Assembly (NCBI GenBank): GCA_036785325.1
Contig: JAXIVH010000007.1
Coordinates: 5,191,964 to 5,255,963 of the forward strand
Length of the DNA: 64,000 bases
Direction: 5' to 3'
Source of the DNA: Urophycis tenuis
Lineage: Eukaryota > Chordata > Actinopteri > Gadiformes > Phycidae
Shown: piece after piece, positions 22,364 through 32,461 of the stretch
Layout: the number at the start of each line of letters is the position of its first letter
Position numbering within the stretch: position 1 is the stretch's first letter
Notes under the pieces: generated by a model
Databases searched by the model: none
The model's input: only the letters and a program-made list of their open reading frames with translations
What the model was told of the DNA's origin: nothing
Translations under genes and position numbers: made by a program

Positions 22364-23885
22364 GTCTTCCTAATGCTAAATGGTAGCTAACAGGAGATGT
22401 GAAAACCTTAAGCTACTAAGTATAGGGGAGTAACGATCCATTAATCTGGATCGACATATCAATTCAACTATTAATGATCCAGTGTCATCAATGCAGTGAA
22501 AACACTATCTCTATAATCATCTTTAAGATGCGCCTTTATTTTGAAACTCCCACTGCTCGTCTGTGTCATCCTAGCGTCAGGCAGGTAATGACAAGGAGTC
22601 AAGAAAAAGACGATTAGGATATTTAGTTACTCCCCTCTCAGGAATAAATCAGCAGCATGGAAATATTTTGGATTTCGGAGAAAATACGCGAGTCAGAGAA
22701 CTGAAATAACACGTCATTTGTTGCTGCTGTGAGGAGAGGAAAAGTCCGCTAGCCGCTAGGCTAATTTATGCAAAGTAAAATGCAATGAGCTTAAGCCAGG
22801 GCTGGGCGATATGGAGCAAAAGTAATGTCAAGTCAGTCAAAATGGGATGCTGGATATATATCGATATTTTTTCCGTGGCTGGATAATTTCATACGTCTAT
22901 TATTAATGGCCTGCAGGTAAATCGCACTCCCACCACTCATACTACAAATCCCACAATGCACTGCAACAGCTGACACACAGGTCAAGACCTCTAACCCTGC
23001 TGCTTCGGTTGTTTATTGACATATCAGTGGTCCAGTGTTGACAACTTAGCGGCGTTGTCGCTATGTTTAGCGGCTTTTCAGACCCTATAGCGATTTGTTT
23101 TTCCCCAAAAGGCGACTAGCGACAAATCTATCGACTTTATTGGAGACTCTGACGTGACGATGTTAACGAGCAGCGCGAAACCGGGCAGATGGAGAGGAGA
23201 AATAAAAGCGAACAAGCAAAAAACTGTTGTTTTGTTGACAGTTAGGCTATTGATATTATTATTCATGTGTTTTATTTTCTTTTATGACCAATAGCAGAAA
23301 AGAAAGGGGTGGCACCTTCCCCTTTAACTGATTGTGTTGGGCATATGATATTGCAGGCCCCTAAATTAAATCCAATCAAATCGATTTGTGGCAGACTTTG
23401 GTAAATATTGGTAAATGTATAGCTGTCCAAAAAACGACGTGTTGCATGTATTAATTTCATAATTTGGGTGATATGAAGTAAGATAACCACAAATCTGTGT
23501 TTTAATCAGTATGGGATACATAATTGAAGTGATTTAATACAGACTGGAACAACAGTCACCGACTTGATGGATAGTGTTTGTGATGAGTGAGAGAAAAAGA
23601 GTGGTGTCAAGGCACAAATGAATGAACTGGAGTAAAGGCAGATATCCATAGAAAGAGGACTATTATATCTGTTAGAGTGGGGAAGACATGTTTGGAGACA
23701 CTGGTAGTGGATTATTATTATTGGATTGTGTCACACTATCAGTTAATGCTCTCATAATAATTCTTAGTTTACCAGAACATATTCAGGTCATTTTGCTTTT
23801 TGTTCCAAGATTTAGTAGATTTACTCACTTCGTGAATTTTTTGTTTTGAAAAATTACTCTCCCTCTTTCTCTCTTACTCTTTCAG
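22364..23885. other. Intronic stretch with small inverted-repeat elements
   Basis: Part of intron 1 of the SAM-domain gene; no coding sequence supported. It contains a probable 210-bp inverted-repeat element (about 22425-22635) with ends GGGGAGTAAC and GTTACTCCCC. A segment around 22795-22890 (GGGCTGGGCGATATGG) and one around 23035-23160 (GGCGTTGTCGCTA) both look like common dispersed fish repeats. I could not define their far ends. Confidence 0.5.
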
Positions 23886-25218
23886 ACAATGAAGTGGATG
23901 GAGAAACAATAGAGTGTGGATTAACAGACAACATGATAGCATACCTTTTTTCTGTTTCATTCAAGAAACAGGCAAAGTTCAACAAATTTGTTCGGGAGCT
24001 GAAGGATGTTGTCACACTTACTTTAGAATCAGTGCCTGAAGAATTCTATGTACAGCCTTTGGCAAGCCTTTGGTAAGTTTTGTAAAAAAAAAAAAAAAAA
24101 AAGATAATGTGTATTGAAATGTTTTTTTTTAAAGGTTTTAATGAGTAGAGTGTTCAAGATACTGTTGTCATGGGTGCCAATAATAATCTGTGGTGTATGA
24201 CCCTGAATGCACTCTCTTACAAAAGCCTGCCTGTTTCAGCTATGTCATGCATTTTGCAACGATTCCCTTTTTTAGTAGCATATATGGCCTTATATATTAG
24301 GAGATTTTATTTGGCAGTTGAAGGAAAATTTATCCTGCAATTTATGATGTTTATCAAAATATTTTACATGAACACATCTGGAGATAAATGGTTTTCTCTG
24401 GACAGGAAGAACATGAAAAATTGTAAACTTGAAAGTAACCATATGTTCTGAATATAAAACGATCCTGGATATTAAGTGACGCCTTTTTAAAGACATTTTT
24501 GGTAAATAGGCATTTTAAAGCTAGGGTTGGTATTTCTGGCTAACTCTGGAGTGCTAGCAAGATTTGAAAGTAGCATTTCCTCAGGGCTCCTCCCAACCCA
24601 CACCTCCCCTTGATGGATGCCCCAGTGCATCACCAGAGGTTGTAGTTACACAGTTCCAGTGATTGACATTTGGCCCCATCTCAAATTTATACTTTAGATC
24701 GTCACTTGATTAAATATACCATATTCCACTACTAATGTGTTGGTAACACAAGTTCCTCTCCCTTTCCCACTCTGTCAGAAGTGAGGCGAATGGGAGACTT
24801 CCTGCCGTGTTCGTGATTCCTCCTTTCCCTAGAGACCTTCAGACCAGGCTTGATAACAAGGAAGCATGTCAGAAGTCATCCAGAGATCGACATAGGATAA
24901 TTCGTGTTCTCCATGAAGCAATGTTAGAATACACAATGTGAGTCAAAAATGTCCTTGTTACAGTGTCACTCTGTTAGTGTGCATGATAAAAATGCACACT
25001 TGTGACTTTTAAATAGCAGTTATATGGCTGTGTTCATAATACTATTCTTTGATGTTCTATCTCACAGGTATCCTACTAATGCAGAATATGTGCAAGTAGT
25101 AAAAGCACTTATTATGAAGTACCCCTTTCTAAAGGACCTGGAGGGAAATGGCTATGTAAGTTACAATGTTTTAATACAGTAATGCATATATGTTAATGAC
25201 TAATATTTAATTACATTT

Positions 25219-25576
25219 CAAGCTATGGTCTACGTTTAGAAAGATTGATCATTATTATTAACGTAATTTAGATGACGTTAATAATAATCCCCTCGCTCAA
25301 TTTGACACTCCCCTGCTCCTCATCCCGCCTCGGTCTGACCCTCTTCCGCATTTGAATGGAGGGTACGAGAGAGAGAGTGCAAATTTGAGCAAGGAGAAAC
25401 TACCATTCGGACCGTATGGCTGTGATTGGTCAATTCCTTTGCAGGCCTGCAGCCGCTAGAGAGAATGGATTCTTTTCGTTCCTTTTGCTCTTCACATTGT
25501 GTAGGTCGTACTATAGGGCAATAACCACCATCTAAATGACATTAATAATGATCAATCTTGACATCGACCATAGCTT
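25219..25576. mobile_element. Inverted-repeat MITE in intron 4
   Basis: About 55 bp at each end are imperfect inverted repeats (AAGCTATGGTC ... AAGATTGATCATTATTA on the left, its complement on the right). The centre is non-coding. The target duplication is unclear, so the family is not assigned. Confidence 0.75.
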
Positions 25577-27573
25577 TAATTGAGTTATTCTTTTATTGTT
25601 TGTATTAGCATAACTGGCATCAATCCCTCAATCGCAAATTCAAAGCGGAGCGTGCACCTCTGATTCACAACGATGAGGTGAAAAGAAGTAAGGAAAAGTT
25701 TGGGAACAGAAGAACAAGAGAGTCTACAGAAACTGGAGGAACCTGTCCCAGATCTGTGTCAGCGGTGAGTGGATTCGTCTAGCTAAGTTATTGTGCACGA
25801 TAGTATTTAACCATAATATGTGTTGGTAAAAAGGTTAAGTTCACTAGCTAACAGTAACTGCTCATTAGTTAATTATTAGTTAAAAATGTTATTCAAACAT
25901 TTTCGAGTGAAATTAATGTCAAACCTTTCTTATTTGGAAAAATACTGTGAATCTTAAAAGACTATTTAAAAAAGGTCACACAAGAAGGCTAACCTAGCTT
26001 TCCTTAACCAAAAAAGTTATTAGCAGATTTGCTTTAAAACCAATTAAAGTTAAACAGAAAATGTAGAAGAAAAATGCCAAACAAAATCTATTAAAATTAA
26101 GGCCTGAAAAATATAACTATTTTAACCTGGGTTGTGAAAACAATTTACTATAGAAAACAATACAGTTGCTCTCTATATTCTGCCATAATTTGGACTGAGT
26201 TGAGTGTAGTTAATTGAAATGGCCAACTGTCAACAACAACAGGTTTCTTATGTTGACTTACAGGGTGGGGTTCATGGACATCTACATCATTTAATTTTAA
26301 AGGACAATAACATAATATTTTTGTTTGTTATCTTTTTTTCATTATTATTATTCCAGCAGGTGCCTGCTATAATTGGTGAGGATGCAACCTCTATTGAGAG
26401 GCATGTGCATGACCTACTGTACATACGCAGTATGAACAAATGTAACCAGACAACTCTGTGGTCAAAGACCGGATGCAGCGTACTTTTGCATGGCGCCGAA
26501 AAGAGATCATGGATGGCATGACAGTTGAGGATGTACTGAGGAAATACCCTTTCCTGAGAATACCTTCAGGCGTAAGTGATACAAAACCATGCAACTTGAA
26601 ACAGTAAAAACTAATGTAACTCTATGTAATACAGTTAAAATGCTTTAATTTTTACTGTCCTTGTGCATGAATGTTGAGATTACTTGGTTAAATGAGCAAT
26701 GAATTTCCCCTCTCTATTAACTCTTTCAGCTGTGGGAAGAGGTTGACAGGATCCATCCATCTGCTCTGAACTTGCGCCATCGCTGGAAAGAGGGCTTCAC
26801 CAGCATAGTGTCAAAGGTGTATCAAGTATCAAGTTGTATCAAGTTGGTGGAAGGAAAATCCACATTGGCCAAAATTTACGCTGAAGCTAGGGAGGAACTG
26901 CTGGCAGAACAACTACTAGGTATTCTCCTGTTATTTTGTTTTGTGTCTTCAAGTAATTCATTTTTTAAACTAACTTACTGATTAAAGATACTAATGTTAA
27001 TTTACTAAGATTTACTAAGCTGACTTTAAAGAAATTTCATTGTGTCTTGCAGAGGTTGACTTTCGTGCAGCGCTAATCTTGCTGCCCCTCATCTTTTAAG
27101 AGAAAGTGGACCACTTCATTACAGTAGGACAGGTAATATAGCCCATTTTAAAAAAGCAGGTTTACAAAGTGCTTTTCAAATTGCTACACTTTCATATTAG
27201 GCCTAGAGCCGTGATAATGAAGCTGAATCTGTTTAATTTATCTGCTTCCCCATTGTTTGACATTTTTTTTGCAGTGTAACAGTCAGAGTCCCTATCCAAC
27301 TGTACAACTGGGAGACAGTGACTGGAAAATGGCCCTTACCAGGAAGGTTCCGGTTTCAGTCAGGCTGGACGGTGTGGATCTGTGCCAAGGAACAGGAGAT
27401 GAAGATGGGCTAATTGCAGCCTTCTGTACCTACTTTGTTTTCAACCTGGCTTACCCATCCTACATGAAGAAGACGCTGACCTTTCTCCAACGCACTATAC
27501 TGAACATTACTGAGGTGGGTGACAAGGCCCTTCCAGTCACTGTCACCCGAACAATTAATCTACTCTTCTAAAT

Positions 27574-30049
27574 ATGCCTCGACCATATAGATGTCCCAAG
27601 TGTAGAAGAACCACCTTCACCTTAATGAAACTGCTTCAACATGTTGGTCTTATCCATGCACACGAATCCAACTTTCATATCAGTTGTGGACTAAATGACT
27701 GTAAAACATCTTTTACATTATATGAGTCCTACAGGCGTCATGTATACCGTAAGCACAGGGAACATGTGCTACCTGAGAGCAACAGCAATGACGCTGACCT
27801 AAAAAACGGAAATGACACTGACCTAAACAACGGAAATGACACTGACCAAAGTGATGGAGATACGTCGGACAATGATTTGCAGCCTCAGGCAGATGTACCA
27901 CCTACTATGGATGCACTATTTAGAAACTTTAAAGAAAATCTTTGTAGCTTCATTCTTAAATGTAGAGAAAAAAATAACATTCCACAGGCTGTCCAGCAGG
28001 AAATTTGACATGATATCAATTTTCTGTTTGGTTATTTCAAGGAAAATTACGATGCTTTTATTACATACCATCTTCTAGAAAATGGGTTCAATATTTTGGA
28101 GTATCCTGAACTAAGAGAGGTGATACAATCAAATGACTTTTTTTGAAAAAGCTTCAGCAGCTGTCAAATCGCCATACATGTTGAAAGAACATTGTAAGTC
28201 TAAGCTTAATTTGGTTGAACCTGTGCATCACATTTTGAGGTAAGAAAGTGGACACAAAATAGGTACTTATTCTTATGTGCCCATCACAGAGGTTTTGGCA
28301 TGCTACTGTTCACATGAGGACATATTTGATGAAATTCAGGCCAACAGGCATGTGGAAAGAGACCCTGATTACTTGAGCAACTTCTCTGATGGTACTTACT
28401 TCATGGAACATCCCTTCTTCAGAGTTAATCCAAATGCATTACGTCTTAATTTTTATGAAGATGAATTTGAAGTGTGCAATCCTATAGGCTCAAAGCGAAC
28501 CAAGCATAAGCTATGCGCTTTCTACTATACTGTAGGCAACCTTGATAACAAACATCAATCAAAGCTCAAGCATATCCATCTTGCTCTTTTAGTTCGTCAA
28601 ACATTTGTGAAACGTTGTGGTTTACAAACTATTTTAAAACCCATGTTAGACGATCTTAAAAAACTTGAAAGAGATGGCATCACTATCACAGTTAATGGGA
28701 TTGAGCAGACTTTATATGCTGCAATAGCAACATTTTCAGCCGATAACCTTTCGGCTCACATGTTAGGTGGTTTTACTATGTCGTTTAACTCACACAGACT
28801 TTGTCGTTTTTGCATGGCAACTTACACAGATATTAAAGAAAAAATCAATGAGAGTGACTTTGTCTTGAGAAGCCCAGAGGCGCACGAGTGTCATCTGAAG
28901 TCGTGTACTGAAAACCCTGAGCATAAAGTAACATATGGAGTAAATGGTCCTTCTCCTTTGAGTGAGTTAAACTACTTTGATGTGACAAAGGCATTTCCAC
29001 CTGATATAATGCATGACTTGTTAGAAGGAGTCATCCCACTTGTACTGAAACTAGTTGTGTGCCAAGCACACAAAGAGAAACAAATAACTATACAAGAAAT
29101 CAACGAAGAACTACAACATCTAGCAATTGGTCAAAATGACCAAAAAAACAGACCAGTACAACTGTCAGAACGACTAATGCAGGGCTCAGGAATTTCAGGG
29201 TCCGCTGCTTAGAAATGGTGTTTAGGCTGTTGCCTTTTTTAATAGCACACCGTGTTCCACCCAGTTGCAGTTATTGGGACGTATTCCTGCTCTGTCGTGA
29301 CATAGTTGATATAGTAACTGCCCCTAAAATCAAAAGGGAGATTTTGTCTGTTTTGAACTTGCTTGTATAAGAATTTCTGACAAAACTGAAGAATGTTTTT
29401 GGCAATGTCATCACTCCAAAATGCCATTATATGACACATTATGCAAGACTTATAGCCATGTACGGCCCCCTACGAAGGGTATGGTGCATGCGCTTTGAGG
29501 CAAAGCACCAATATTTTAAGACTGTTGCGAGTAGCTGCCGAAATTTTATCAATGTAACAAAAACCTTAAGTGACAGGCACCAGATGAGACAATGCTGGGA
29601 GTTTTCCCAAACCAACATTCTTAATGAATTTGAGATTGTGACAGGGACAAGTACGCATACCCTGCTTTCATCTCTCCCACTTGGGTCTACAGAGATGTCT
29701 TGTTGATGTACAAGGGAGCGAGGATGCATTTATTAACATGCAGCGTGTTTCAGGGGTGTTTGTTGACAATGTAAAATATGCATGCAAAGATATTTTTATT
29801 GTTGATAACTTGCATGCAGAGGATATTCCTCTTTTTTTCCTGATAAAATATATTTTAAATGTTAACGCACTGTGGCTTCTGTGTGGGAAGCATCTTGTTC
29901 CAACTGTTTATGATTCACACCTGCATGCTTACAGAGTCACTGTTGATCTGGACTGGAGTGTAATCAAACCAGGTCAAGAAATGGACTTTCAGTCTCTCGA
30001 CTTGTACCATATTGAAGACAAGTTGTATGTCACCCTAAGAAATATTTGA
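27574..30049 (+). pseudogene. C2H2 zinc finger plus EnSpm/CACTA transposase, broken
   Basis: It starts at an ATG 2 bp after the SAM-gene stop. Residues 1-65 contain two C2H2-like fingers (CPKCRRTTF ... H-LIH, and CGLNDCKTSF ... HVYRKH), followed by an Asp/Asn-rich tandem repeat (NGNDTDLN units). After TGA at 28006 the frame goes on with transposase. The longest open piece (28277-29212, 311 residues) has FSADNLSAHMLGGF, a Cys pair CRFC and FPPDIMHDLLEGV, hallmarks of animal CACTA-type transposases. A further piece (29431-29706) has MRFEAKHQYFK, and the C-terminal piece is 29681-30049. Lesions: a stop at 28006, a frameshift in a T run near 28140, a stop near 28241, a frameshift near 29190, a stop near 29368 and another shift near 29690. 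A polyadenylation signal AATAAA follows at about 30092. Confidence 0.85.
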
Positions 30050-30139
30050 ATCTGAGGGGATTTATGAATGTGTGAAATGTTTTTTTTAGATTAATAAACT
30101 GGATGAAATATGTTTTAACCACTTTGTGTTGTTTTGAGT

Positions 30140-30420
30140 ACAAATTTACCATCATAAGGTACAAACGATTTGCCACTGGGGCAGTACCCCCTTAGAGACC
30201 AAATTTGTACCCTTTTCAAGGGTACATTTTAGTCCCTAGTGCATTTAAGTCAATTTTTGTACCCCAGGGTGCATAAATGTCCCCACGAGGTACTAACAGG
30301 AAAGGTACGAAAATGTTCCCATGTTAAGGGGTACAATTGGTGTACCTTTGAGGGTACTGCCCCAGTGACAAGCCGTTGGACCCTTAAAGGTACAAATTTA
30401 ACACATTCTTTCTGAGAGTG
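30140..30420 (-). repeat. Right subterminal repeats of EnSpm element
   Basis: At least eight GGTAC/GTACC-containing motifs in both orientations lie in 280 bp, ending in TTTCTGAGAGTG. This mirrors the left side at 17108-17290. Confidence 0.8.
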
Positions 30421-30422
30421 TA

Positions 30423-30429
30423 ACGAGGA
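30423..30429 (-). pseudogene. tRNA-Asp 5' acceptor strand, separated by EnSpm
   Basis: Seven bases (TCCTCGT on minus) that belong to the tRNA-Asp at 14055-14119. Confidence 0.9.
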
Positions 30430-31000
30430 ATTGTGCAAAACAGCTCTCCTCGTCGTGAACAAACACTTTTACGTCTACAGCAGGTGTAACAGAGTGTGAC
30501 AAACTCAATTCTGGGAGCCAAGATGTAGCAGGAGGCAAGCATTGGTTTTCAGTTGTAGAAATCTCACCGGCCATGATGTAGACCCAGAGTCGATGCCAGA
30601 CCAATGCAGGGCACCCTTAAGATCAGTTCCGACCCACAATGTAAGAAGAGTCGAGTGCAAGCTGCTTGCAGGGCCTAAGAGTTCTCGGCTATCCTGATCC
30701 GGAACAAAAGATGAAAAAAGATGTTTGTCAAATGATTTCAAAAATCTCATGGAAAACAGAACACAGTGATTGCTTCTTTCTCAAAGACACCTCCTTCTCC
30801 CAGAATAGCACTCCATTGATTGTGTTGGGGTGAGTAAAGGGTCAAATCTTCCCATACTTGGTCTTACACAAAACGAAGGGATACCGACCACTATCATAAC
30901 TACGAACTACGGGGTTCAAGGATTCCTCGTCATGAGTAAATACGTTGTCTTACAGGTGTAATTTGACTAAAATCTTGAGTCAATTACTCCCCACAAGCAG

Positions 31001-31071
31001 GCATTGGTGGTTCAGTGGTAGAATTCTCACCTGCCACGCGGGAGGCCTGGGTTCGATTCCCGGCTAATGCA
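31001..31071 (+). tRNA. tRNA-Gly(GCC), anticodon-stem mutant
   Basis: Two differences from the array: G30 to A in the anticodon stem (CTCAC), giving an A-C mismatch, and a T-stem C-to-T making a wobble. The anticodon and boxes are otherwise present. Probably a weak or dying gene. Confidence 0.8.
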
Positions 31072-31502
31072 AGCCTATATTTAGATTTGTTCTGTACCTC
31101 AATCTGGGCCCATTGTACTGTATGTGAGGATTACTGTGGGATGCGTCTTGCTGAATGTCTGGCCAATGAAGTAAAAAGTAATATTGATATCAACTCAGGA
31201 TTTTGGTGGGGACTTTGCTTTTTCTTCGGATTCCTCATGAGTGTCACAAGTGGGATTCACCCCCACACACCTTCAGAGGCGACTGGGAACTTATCTTGGC
31301 ACCATAGAACGCTCTGCCGTCCAGAGACCTTAGAGCAAAAGCGACGGCGCGAATTGCAGCCTAAGTTATGCTAATCTTCTTAGGGAAATCCAAGAGCAAA
31401 GTCTTATACCATGGAATCACGACTGAATTTCGTCAGTAAACATCAGTGCTCAATGCAAGGCACTCACAGATTCTTTATTTCATGCGGTTTCATGAATAAT
31501 GA

Positions 31503-31585
31503 GGTCAGAAGTGGGATTCGAACCCACGCCGCCAGAGGAGACTGCGACCTGAACGCAGCGCCTTAGACCGCTCGGCCACACTGAC
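31503..31585 (-). pseudogene. tRNA-Leu(CAG), damaged acceptor
   Basis: The CAG anticodon and B box remain, but two acceptor-stem bases changed (GTCAGTG for GTCAGGA), the variable arm differs and the discriminator is C instead of A. Likely non-functional. Confidence 0.75.
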
Positions 31586-31697
31586 TGGTGACAACAAGAA
31601 GGAAAGCGTGGATCGTCGGCTAAAGTTGTTGAGGAAATGAAAGGTTACTTCTTTATCAACGATATCTACCAATTTCACTTTGAGTAAAATTCCCTGC

Positions 31698-31760
31698 CTC
31701 CCCGTCGGGCCCGGTCTCCCGCGTGACAGGCGGGGATACTGACCACTATACTAACGAGGA
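31698..31760 (-). pseudogene. tRNA-Asp with T-loop deletion
   Basis: Nine bases spanning the T loop are missing (63 bases in all), which removes the B box. The anticodon GTC and acceptor remain. Confidence 0.9.
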
Positions 31761-32059
31761 ATTGTGCAAAACAGCTCTCCTCGTCGTGAACAAACACTTT
31801 TACGTCTACAGGTGTAACTGAGTGTAACAAACTCAATTCTGTGAGCCAAGATGTAGCAGGAGGCAAGCATTGGTTTTCAGTTGTAGAACTCTCACCGGCT
31901 ATGATGTAGACCCAGAGTCGATGCCAGACCAATGCAGGGCACCCTTAAGATCAGTTCCGACCCACAATGTAAGAACAGAGGAGAGTGCAAGCTGATTGCA
32001 GGGCCTAAGAGTTCTCGGCTATCCTGATCCGGAACAAAAGATGAAAAAAGATGTTTGTT

Positions 32060-32461
32060 TGCTCTTTCTGCATTTCACTAAACTTACTGGGAATCTCCCA
32101 CAATGCTTCTCGCGGCACATCAGGAACTGGCATCCTGTCTCCCAGCTTCTGCACTGTGCCCTGCACTTTCTCTCTCCTTCTCTGTTTGTGGCTCTTTTGA
32201 ATCTTTACATGCTCAGGTGAACTAATGTCATGTTGACTAAAGGACATTATGTCTTGCAGTGACCTAGTAGCATCAGCTTTAGCCTTCGCTTGAGACCGAG
32301 TCGCCACCATGCTAACTGGCTTGGTACACTGTACTAGTTCAGGTAGTATGAGTACTTCCTGTCCCAACACTACTGGCTGGCTCAACACTTCAACCACCCC
32401 TGCAGATAGCCAAAAGTTCCGCCCTCTAACCACCAGGCATATCTTTACCATAGGATCATCG
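32060..32461 (-). mobile_element. Ty3/Gypsy fragment (protease end and start of RT region)
   Basis: The minus-strand reading frame continues the retropepsin domain seen at 35813-36074 (PVVLGQEVLILPELVQ resembles the end of such proteases) into a basic linker (VATRSQAKAKADATRS). It then stops abruptly at the junction with tRNA-array DNA. The rest of pol is missing. Confidence 0.7.

Larger units (their letters stand above)
17705..27571 (+). pseudogene. SAM-domain (SAMD3-like) gene carried by EnSpm, broken
   Basis: Nine exons can be read with GT-AG junctions: 17705-17789, 23886-24072, 24782-24937, 25068-25155, 25609-25764, 26360-26571, 26730-26919, 27053-27132, 27275-27571. Exons 1-2 form a SAM-like domain (ends near FNKFVRELK). 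The rest matches the conserved body I know from fish proteins annotated as sterile alpha motif domain-containing protein 3-like, for example MYPTNAEYVQVVKALIMKYP, FKAERAPL, RRKEIMDGMT and PSGLWEEVDRIHPS. Exons 1-5 stay in frame if exon 3 uses the second AG of a CAG-AAG acceptor. Two lesions are seen: a 1-bp loss near 26455 (exon 6 is 212 bp instead of 213) and a TAA in exon 8 near 27099. Its stop lies 2 bp before the transposase ATG. Molecular function is unknown; SAM domains usually mediate protein oligomerisation. Confidence 0.8.
14120..30420 (+). mobile_element. EnSpm/CACTA-type DNA transposon with nested insertions
   Basis: Inverted ends CACTGTCAGAAA (left) and CACTCTCAGAAA (right, complemented), flanked by a TA duplication, interrupt tRNA-Asp. 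Subterminal regions (17108-17290 and 30140-30420) are rich in GTACA/TGTACC motifs in both orientations, as expected for CACTA elements. Coding content on + is a SAM-domain gene (17705-27571) followed by a C2H2 plus CACTA transposase gene (27574-30049), both with disabling mutations. Later insertions into it include two hAT elements, a Harbinger-type element and smaller inverted-repeat elements. Without these it would be roughly 9 kb. The superfamily call rests on the CACTG ends, the subterminal repeats and the transposase. Confidence 0.88.
30421..32059. repeat. Continuation of tRNA array right of EnSpm
   Basis: It resumes at tRNA-Asp base 7 and runs for one unit and a fraction. Identity to the main array is lower, with many single changes and small deletions. 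It ends within the spacer after the Gly relic (31867-31936), where Ty3/Gypsy sequence begins at about 32060. Confidence 0.93.

Noticed and set aside
17705..27571. SAMD3-like gene as an ordinary host gene
   Set aside because: It lies wholly within transposon ends, beside a transposase, and carries a stop and a frameshift.
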